Source: Minisyncoccota bacterium (GTDB lineage Bacteria; Verrucomicrobiota; Lentisphaeria; Oligosphaerales; MVZH01). Taken from it: a stretch of 13,138 nt of DNA. Where the stretch lies: positions 1-13,138 of the forward strand of contig JAIPIM010000083.1 in assembly GCA_021734725.1 (NCBI GenBank), in the 5' to 3' direction. Positions 7,465 to 13,138 of this stretch are shown here, one piece after another. The position numbers and the translations under genes are program-made. A model generated the notes under the pieces. The model saw only the letters and a program-made list of their open reading frames with translations, made no database searches and had not been told where the DNA came from. Position 1 is the first letter of the stretch; each line of letters opens with the position of its first letter.

Positions 7465-8538
7465 ATGAGTGACAAGAATAACACGAGCGATGTAGGCCGG
7501 GAGACGCGTCCGAATGGGTTGGCGTTTCATTCAGGATGGATGAATACACTGGGACGGTTTCTGGCCTTGCTTCTGGTGTTCGCCTTTTTTGCCGTGCTGG
7601 TGGATGGCGGCAAGTTTTACACGGTACGCAATCTGGAGAACATTATCCGGCAGAGCGCTGTGTATGCCACCGCCGGGCTGGGGATGACCATGGTGATTAT
7701 CACGGGCGGCATCGATCTTTCGGTGGGATCGATCATTGCGCTGTCAGTGGTGGTGGTTGCCTGCGTTCTGGACCTGTCGGCGGGGGGCGTCGGGGACGCT
7801 CACTATCTGATCAACCAATGGCCTGTTCTTCTGCCGATCCTCGCGGTGCTTGCCGGGGTTGCCGCGGCCACGCTTGCGGGGATGGCGAACGGCTCCATGA
7901 TTGTCGGCCTGCGCCTGGTGCCGTTCATTGTCACACTGGGATCCATGGGGATGGTTCGGGGACTTGCCAAGGGGATAGCCGACGAACGCGATATTTACCC
8001 GCCTGAAGACACATGGATAAGCTCGATCATGGACCCGACGCTGACCAGCGCCGACCGTAGCTGGATGGTGTTGCCGCCGGGCGTGTGGTTATTGTTGGTG
8101 GGCGTGGCCGCGGCATGGTTTCTTCTACGCTATACACGGCTGGGCAGGCATATTTACGCGGTTGGATCCAATGAAGAGACGGCGCGGTTATGCGGCGTGC
8201 GCGTGGGCCGTACAAAAATGGTTGTTTATGCGATGACCGGCTTTTTCTGTGGATTGGCCGGGCTCATGCAGTTTTCCTACATTGGAGGAGTCGGTCAGCC
8301 GACGACCGCGGTTATGTATGAGTTATTTATCATTGCGGCGGTCATCATAGGCGGGGCCAGTTTTAGTGGGGGTGAGGGATCTATTCTCGGGACGCTCATA
8401 GGGGCCCTTATTATCACCATTCTCTACATGGGCGGCCAACAGATGGGGTGGCCGAAATGGGTCCAGGAAATGGTGATCGGTGGAATTATTATTGCGGCGG
8501 TGACACTCGATCAGGTACGACACAGAAAGATGGTCTGA
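7465..8538 (+). CDS. Sugar ABC transporter permease (RbsC-like)
   Basis: The 357-residue protein is the membrane subunit of the CUT2 importer (BPD_transp_2 family). About nine to ten hydrophobic segments are seen, the first at about residues 30-46 after a polar tail. The family motif GGIDLSVGS is at 81-89, and the cytoplasmic stretch GRHIYAVGSNEETARLCGVRVGRTK, which contacts the ATPase, lies in the last third. The end is the usual glycine-rich segment plus IIIAAVTLDQ and a short basic tail. The ATG at 7465 follows GAGGA by 12 bases, a weak site compared with the orphan AAAGGAG 260 bases upstream. The family's N terminus usually begins near the first membrane segment, so about 28 leading polar residues are slightly long. 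It should pair with the ATPase at 5596 and the binding protein at 4431; two such permeases normally form the pore as a dimer. Confidence 0.93.
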   Translation: MSDKNNTSDVGRETRPNGLAFHSGWMNTLGRFLALLLVFAFFAVLVDGGKFYTVRNLENIIRQSAVYATAGLGMTMVIITGGIDLSVGSIIALSVVVVACVLDLSAGGVGDAHYLINQWPVLLPILAVLAGVAAATLAGMANGSMIVGLRLVPFIVTLGSMGMVRGLAKGIADERDIYPPEDTWISSIMDPTLTSADRSWMVLPPGVWLLLVGVAAAWFLLRYTRLGRHIYAVGSNEETARLCGVRVGRTKMVVYAMTGFFCGLAGLMQFSYIGGVGQPTTAVMYELFIIAAVIIGGASFSGGEGSILGTLIGALIITILYMGGQQMGWPKWVQEMVIGGIIIAAVTLDQVRHRKMV

Positions 8539-8571
8539 TCGTCGCGGGAAGCGGAAGCGGATCGTTAACCG

Positions 8572-11328
8572 TTATCGTCGCCTGCCATCGCGTGGGCCGC
8601 TTGGCATGACCCTATGCGACAAGGTATCGCATGGGCACTTGAATGTGTAGGCTCCGCTTTGGAGGTCGACCGTCACTTTTCCGTTTGTCACCGCAATGCG
8701 GGATACGCCTTCGCTCTCTGAAGCGGGCTCATCGTGTTCCAACAGGTTGTCGGTTGAATCGGTCGGCAGCCTGAGGGTTCCCTTTGTGTTGGGGGGCAAT
8801 GTTACGCTGACGCGGAAGTCATTGTCGTCGATGTCCCATCGTATGGCCGCGATTCCGTGAAGGGTGTTGCACGAAGCGCCCGCATACGTCAAGCGCTTAT
8901 GCGTGAAATCGGGAATTGGCTCGAAGAGGATATGCCCGAATCCGGGCCGCTGTTCGTCGACATTCAAGCCCGCGCAGACTGTGTAAAGCCATTCGCCGAT
9001 GGCGCCGTACGCGTAGTGGTTGAATGAATTCATGCCCGGATCCTGCCAGCCGCGCTCCGGTGTCCATCCGTCCCACCGTTCCCAGATGGTGGTAGCGCCT
9101 TGCGTTACGGGAAACAGCCAGGAGGGGCATGTATCTTGGAAAAGCAGGTTGTAGACGCTGTCCACGTGACCGGTTTCGGTAAGCGCGAACGTGATCTGAT
9201 TTGCGCCCACGAACCCAGTCGTAATGTGATTGTCGTGTGCATGCACGTCAGCGGCGATCCGATCGCCGGCGGCGACCCGTTTATCTGCAGGCAGCAGGTC
9301 AACATTCAGTGCCAGCGAATACACGGTCTGTGTATCTCCCACGATCCGACCGTTCGGGGTGACGAACTCGCGTTGAAAAGCTTTCCGGACGCGTTCGGAA
9401 AGCGCTTCAAATCGCTTGGCGTCGTCGTTGCGATTGAGTATCGAGGCGATGGTTGCCATGAGGCGTGAGGTGTAGGCAAAATACGCGGTGCCGACCAGAT
9501 CCTTGGGTGTAGCGGTCTGATCATTTCTTGTTCCTGGATGATCCATGGCCAGCCAGTCTCCGAACCCTTCCGCCGGACGGATAAGCTGACGGCTGGTAGC
9601 CTCCTGGTAGGCAATCCATTGGGTCATGGCCTCGTAGTGGTCTTGCAGAATTCGGTTATCGCCAAAGCACCGATACAGTGTCCATGGAACGATAATTACG
9701 GCGTCGGCCCAGGCGGCCGCGCCACCGGCAATCGTTTCTCCGTCCGGTGCCTGGAGAACATCCGGCGCTACGTGCGGCACCGAGCCGTCCGTGCCCTGGT
9801 CGTCCGTTAGATCATCCATCCACTTATGGATGAACGGCGCAACATTAAAGTTATGACAGGCAGTGCGAATGAACACCTGCGCGTACCCGGTCCAGCCCAG
9901 GCGTTCATCGCGTTGCGGGCAGTCCGTCGGCACTTCCAGATAATTTCCTTTCTGTCCCCACACGATATTGTGCTGTAACTGGTTAATCCGCGGGTCACTG
10001 CACTCGAACTCGCCAGTGGGTTGCATGGCGTTATGCATGACGACACCCGTGACGGCATCGAGGCTGGGCGAAGTGTCCAGGCCGGTGAGTTCAACATACC
10101 GGAACCCGTGGAACGTGAACGTGGGTTCCCAGTGCACCCTGCCGTTCTCCGCAAAAGTGTACTGGTCAGTCTGTGCGGCCTTACGGAGATTTTTTGTATA
10201 CAGTCTACCGTCGTTCTCCAGCACTTCCGCGTGTCGCATTGTAACGGTCTGACCGGCCTTTCCGGAGATTGACAAGCGGACGCGACCGACCATGTTTTGC
10301 CCGAAATCAAAGATGTACATGCCCGCTTCAGGTTCCGTCATTGCAGTGGGGGAAAGGGTGTCCACGCATTGTACGGGTTCGACTTTTTTCCCGGTTCGTT
10401 TTTCTCCCTGGTCAGGGTATACTTCCACAGGCGCCCACGCGCTGTCATCGAATCCCGGAGCGGCCCATCCTGGTTTCTGCAGGCGCGCATCGTAGATTTC
10501 GCCGTTGTAAATATCGCTTGATCTGATGGCTCCGGTGCTCCACCGCCACGTGTCGTCCGTACCGATAATAGTGCTGCTGCCGTCGGCGTAATGGATCACC
10601 AGTTGGGCCAGCACCTGCGGATCCTGTCCATAAAACCCACGCCCTTCACTGTGCCAGTCGGCGAGGTATCCGCAGTACCAGCCGTCGCCCAGGAGGAGTC
10701 CGATGGCGTTGGTTCCTTGTTCAAGCGAATCGGTGACGTCATACGTCACGTATTGCACGCGTCGGTTATAACTGCTCCACCCCGGTGACAGTTCATCGTT
10801 GCCGACTCGGCCACCGTTGACGAACGGCCGACAAAGCCCACGAGCCGCCACGTAAAGACGGGCACGCAACACGTCGGGTCCGATTGCAATGTTGCGCCGC
10901 AGCATCGGGGCTGGTTGGCTGGCATCACGCGGGCGCGGTTGCGGGCCTATCCATTGCGCCTGCCAGTCCGATCGTTCCAGTAAACCGGCCTCCCACCACG
11001 ACGGCTCGCTCCATTCAGACGGCTTGCCATCTCGATCCCATATGCGCACTTTCCAAAAAACGCGCTGACCGGAAGAGACGGGCGTGCCGGCATAAGGCAC
11101 CTGGATCGTCCTGTTGCTTGCAACGCGTCCAGTATCCCAAAGGTCCCCTTCGTTCCTGGACAGGAAAGCGCTTGTGCTTGCGCACAAGATCTGGTAGGCG
11201 GATTGAGAAATTGCGCGTGCGCTATGGGGAGCGTGCAGTCGCCAGAACAGCCGTGGTCGGGTGCTATCGATGCCAAGCGGCTCCGTGAGGTACTCGCATC
11301 TCAAATCAATGGGGAAAACATTCGTCAT
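8572..11328 (-). CDS. Alpha-L-rhamnosidase, glycoside hydrolase family 78
   Basis: This 918-residue protein has the full GH78 order: an N-terminal Ig-like domain to about 125 (ending WQAQWIG), the rhamnosidase N domain (about 140-320), a beta domain (about 335-430), the (alpha/alpha)6 catalytic domain (about 435-790) and a C-terminal beta domain. It hydrolyses terminal alpha-L-rhamnose with inversion. Catalytic motifs seen are TDCPQRDERLGWTG with the likely general acid Glu475, and GATTIWERWDGW with the likely general base Glu750, plus FGDWL and MNSFNHYAYGAIGEW. The motif continues GY instead of the usual GD, so Tyr482 replaces a conserved sugar-contacting Asp. I chose ATG 11328, where the family sequence begins (FPIDLRCEYLTEPLGI). 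A GTG at 11421 would add 31 unfamiliar residues. The ribosome-binding site is weak (GGA, 8 bases away). No signal peptide is seen, so it is probably cytoplasmic. It is last in the kinase cluster. Confidence 0.95.
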   Translation of the reverse strand: MTNVFPIDLRCEYLTEPLGIDSTRPRLFWRLHAPHSARAISQSAYQILCASTSAFLSRNEGDLWDTGRVASNRTIQVPYAGTPVSSGQRVFWKVRIWDRDGKPSEWSEPSWWEAGLLERSDWQAQWIGPQPRPRDASQPAPMLRRNIAIGPDVLRARLYVAARGLCRPFVNGGRVGNDELSPGWSSYNRRVQYVTYDVTDSLEQGTNAIGLLLGDGWYCGYLADWHSEGRGFYGQDPQVLAQLVIHYADGSSTIIGTDDTWRWSTGAIRSSDIYNGEIYDARLQKPGWAAPGFDDSAWAPVEVYPDQGEKRTGKKVEPVQCVDTLSPTAMTEPEAGMYIFDFGQNMVGRVRLSISGKAGQTVTMRHAEVLENDGRLYTKNLRKAAQTDQYTFAENGRVHWEPTFTFHGFRYVELTGLDTSPSLDAVTGVVMHNAMQPTGEFECSDPRINQLQHNIVWGQKGNYLEVPTDCPQRDERLGWTGYAQVFIRTACHNFNVAPFIHKWMDDLTDDQGTDGSVPHVAPDVLQAPDGETIAGGAAAWADAVIIVPWTLYRCFGDNRILQDHYEAMTQWIAYQEATSRQLIRPAEGFGDWLAMDHPGTRNDQTATPKDLVGTAYFAYTSRLMATIASILNRNDDAKRFEALSERVRKAFQREFVTPNGRIVGDTQTVYSLALNVDLLPADKRVAAGDRIAADVHAHDNHITTGFVGANQITFALTETGHVDSVYNLLFQDTCPSWLFPVTQGATTIWERWDGWTPERGWQDPGMNSFNHYAYGAIGEWLYTVCAGLNVDEQRPGFGHILFEPIPDFTHKRLTYAGASCNTLHGIAAIRWDIDDNDFRVSVTLPPNTKGTLRLPTDSTDNLLEHDEPASESEGVSRIAVTNGKVTVDLQSGAYTFKCPCDTLSHRVMPSGPRDGRRR

Positions 11329-11455
11329 AAGTTTGATCCGGTGTCCTGTAAACCTATAGAGTTGGAAAGGGGTCCAGCCGGGCCGCAAGCCGACGCATAC
11401 AAGCGGACACACATCATGCACGCGGGTCCTTCGGGGGCGCTATCGAACCGCACAC

Positions 11456-12535
11456 TTACCGTTTCACGCGGGCGTTGCCCTCCCAGACACTCCAGATCTG
11501 GTCTTCGTCAGCCGGTTCAGCATAGTCCGTCATGAGCGTGGTCACCAGGGCACCGCTTGCCCAGCCGAATTGCATGCACTGTTCCGGTTCCCAGCCGCGC
11601 AAGATACCGTAAAGCAGTCCGCCCACAAACCCGTCGCCGCCGCCGATGCGGTCGAGAACCGTTATCTCACGCGGTTCCACCACGTGCCATTGGTCTCCCT
11701 CGGCCATGATAGCTCCCCAGCGGTGGCAATTGGCGTTCACGACTTCTCGGAGAGTTGTAGCAAACATGCTGGCTTGAGGATACTGTTTCCTGACACGCTC
11801 GATCATGGTCTTGAACGTGTCGATTTTTTCAGCCAGATCTTTCCCCCCCGCTTCCGGGCCCGCAATGTCCAGGCACAACTGAAAATCTTCTTCATTCCCG
11901 ACGAGAATGTCGGAGATGCCGGCTATTTCGCTGAAGATATTGTGCAATTCACCTTCGCGGCCCTCCCAGAACGATGCTCGATAATTGAGATCGAACGAGA
12001 TCCGGGTGTCGTATTTCTTGGCTGCCCGGGCAAGCTCAAGGCAGAACGTGCCGGTGTCCGGTGACAGTGCGGCAATCAAGCCCGACAAGTGGACAATCTG
12101 TACGCCTTCCTTGCCGAAGATCCGGTCCATGTCGAAATCGTTGACATTCAGTGTTCGACCGACTTCACCCGCGCGGTCGTTGTGAACGCGCGGTCCCCGC
12201 GAGCCGCAGCCGCTGTCGGCAAGATTAAACTGATGCCGAAACCCCCAGGGCCCTCCTTGATCCACATCGATTCCTTCGCAGTCCATATGACGACCGGCCA
12301 GATCGTCTTTGATGAGTCGGGCAACCGGACTGTCCTTCACAAAGGTGGTCAATACTTTGACCGGCAGGCCGAGATAGGCACTGACGCTTGCCACGTTTGA
12401 TTCGGCACTGGTCACCTGCATGGTCAGCATGCGCGCATTGTGCATTGGCTGACCGTTGACGGGCGTCAGACGGACCCCCATGCTTGTCGGCACGACCAGA
12501 GCGTAGTCGCATTGGGAACGAAGGGTTAAGCTCAT
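11456..12535 (-). CDS. PfkB-family carbohydrate kinase, 2-keto-3-deoxygluconate kinase-like
   Basis: This 359-residue protein is a ribokinase/PfkB-fold kinase that moves phosphate from ATP to a sugar or sugar acid in the cytoplasm. The C-terminal signature DRIGGGDGFVGGLLYG at about 295-310 gives the catalytic base Asp301 and the anion hole. FDLNYRASFW at 181-190 and GSRGPRVHNDRAGE at about 111-124 are typical of the keto-deoxygluconate kinase branch. The N-terminal substrate motif, usually GGAxxNVA, is changed to TSAESNVA at about 42-49, so the substrate may not be KDG. The ATG at 12535 follows AGGAGG by 7 bases. It lies 22 bases after the HEAT-repeat gene and 127 bases before the rhamnosidase start, all on one strand. 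Phosphorylating a rhamnose-derived sugar or a different hexonate are both possible; no aldolase or isomerase is in view to decide. Confidence 0.88.
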   Translation of the reverse strand: MSLTLRSQCDYALVVPTSMGVRLTPVNGQPMHNARMLTMQVTSAESNVASVSAYLGLPVKVLTTFVKDSPVARLIKDDLAGRHMDCEGIDVDQGGPWGFRHQFNLADSGCGSRGPRVHNDRAGEVGRTLNVNDFDMDRIFGKEGVQIVHLSGLIAALSPDTGTFCLELARAAKKYDTRISFDLNYRASFWEGREGELHNIFSEIAGISDILVGNEEDFQLCLDIAGPEAGGKDLAEKIDTFKTMIERVRKQYPQASMFATTLREVVNANCHRWGAIMAEGDQWHVVEPREITVLDRIGGGDGFVGGLLYGILRGWEPEQCMQFGWASGALVTTLMTDYAEPADEDQIWSVWEGNARVKR

Positions 12536-12557
12536 AACAATCCTCCTCGATGAACAA

Positions 12558-13138
12558 CTAGTCTATTTTACTGTAGATCAGGTGAACGTCACGGGTGGGA
12601 CGACGGTGGGCTTGCACCGGTTTGCCGTCCATGTAGGCTTGTGCCTGGCGGGCGTATTCACGCACTTCAGCTGAGGGAGAAAGCTCATTAGGCGAACCCA
12701 TTCCCGCGGAATTGGTGGTGTCCCGGCTTTGCATCGTAATGACTTTTTCTGCAAACGGTGTCAGTGCGGCGTCCCGGCGGGTGCCTTCCGCCAGGGCCCA
12801 GCAAGCCGACACAAGCACATAATCGGGTTCGAACATCATCATTCCCATAACGGGAATAACCGGCGTGGTGGCTTGACGGACCAGTCGCTCGGCAAGGTCC
12901 TCCGGCATCGACGGCAGTTTACCACTGGCCCAGCAGGCTATATTTCGGTGCTTGGACGAATAGTCAGACCCGGCGGAGGTGCTTCTGAGTACCGTGAGAA
13001 GAGTCGGGGCGAATGACGGATGAGCAATGCGGCCCATGGCGAGAAGCGATGCCTCGCGAACGTTGGTGTCAGGATCGGATACGGCCCTGAGAACAGCCTC
13101 TCGAACACGCGGCCCCGTTGCGTTACCGAGAACCAAAA
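12558..13138 (-). CDS. HEAT-repeat protein, C-terminal part (cut by the window edge)
   Basis: At least 192 residues are seen up to the stop codon at 12558. The frame is still open at the window edge, so the N terminus lies outside. The first visible part has HEAT/armadillo-type helical repeats of the PBS-lyase kind: RVREAVLRAVSDPDTNVREASLLAMGRI, then PTLLTVLRST and later ALAEGTRRDAAL. The last 60 residues or so are polar and end RRPTRDVHLIYSKID. No catalytic motif, signal or membrane segment is seen in the visible part. HEAT repeats usually bind other proteins or scaffold complexes; larger proteins of glycan-degrading bacteria may attach them to enzymatic domains, which cannot be checked here. 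It ends 22 bases before the kinase start, so it is probably in the same operon. Specific function unknown. Confidence 0.8.
   Translation of the reverse strand, partial: LVLGNATGPRVREAVLRAVSDPDTNVREASLLAMGRIAHPSFAPTLLTVLRSTSAGSDYSSKHRNIACWASGKLPSMPEDLAERLVRQATTPVIPVMGMMMFEPDYVLVSACWALAEGTRRDAALTPFAEKVITMQSRDTTNSAGMGSPNELSPSAEVREYARQAQAYMDGKPVQAHRRPTRDVHLIYSKID

Overview
The window is about 13 kb of ordinary, GC-rich bacterial chromosome carrying catabolic genes. It includes a GH78 rhamnosidase, a PfkB sugar kinase, a CUT2-type sugar ABC importer and a HEAT-repeat protein, together with short dispersed GC-rich repeats in the gaps. From memory this mix suits glycan-degrading members of the PVC group (Kiritimatiellota, Verrucomicrobiota or Lentisphaerota). 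No marker gene here proves it, so the taxonomy is an inference.

Layout: bases 1-464 hold no convincing gene but contain several copies of a short repeat family. Bases 465-3997 are a minus-strand cluster, read right to left: a divergent class III aminotransferase, an alanine dehydrogenase and a DeoR-family regulator. Its promoter is probably in the 433-base divergent gap (3998-4430), where a TTGACA-16-TATTGT match lies on the minus strand. That gap also holds one more copy of the dispersed repeat. Bases 4431-8538 are a plus-strand sugar importer operon: lipoprotein binding protein, duplicated ATPase, permease. The ATPase-permease junction is unusually long and holds a 36-bp imperfect inverted repeat. 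Bases 8572-13138 are a second minus-strand cluster, read right to left: a HEAT-repeat protein cut by the window edge, a PfkB kinase and an alpha-L-rhamnosidase. It converges on the importer.

Working model (inference): the importer brings in a sugar or small glycoside, the rhamnosidase (no signal peptide, so probably cytoplasmic) trims rhamnosides, and the kinase phosphorylates a sugar or sugar acid. In the left cluster, the aminotransferase and alanine dehydrogenase could act together: an amino group goes to pyruvate and the alanine is then oxidatively deaminated, giving ammonia, pyruvate and NADH.

I found no CRISPR array, tRNA, rRNA, transposase, phage gene or defence system, and nothing that clearly amounts to a new multigene system. 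The points most worth checking are the inverted-repeat element inside the importer operon, the dispersed repeat family, a Tyr replacing the usual Asp in the GH78 catalytic motif, and the unusual aminotransferase.
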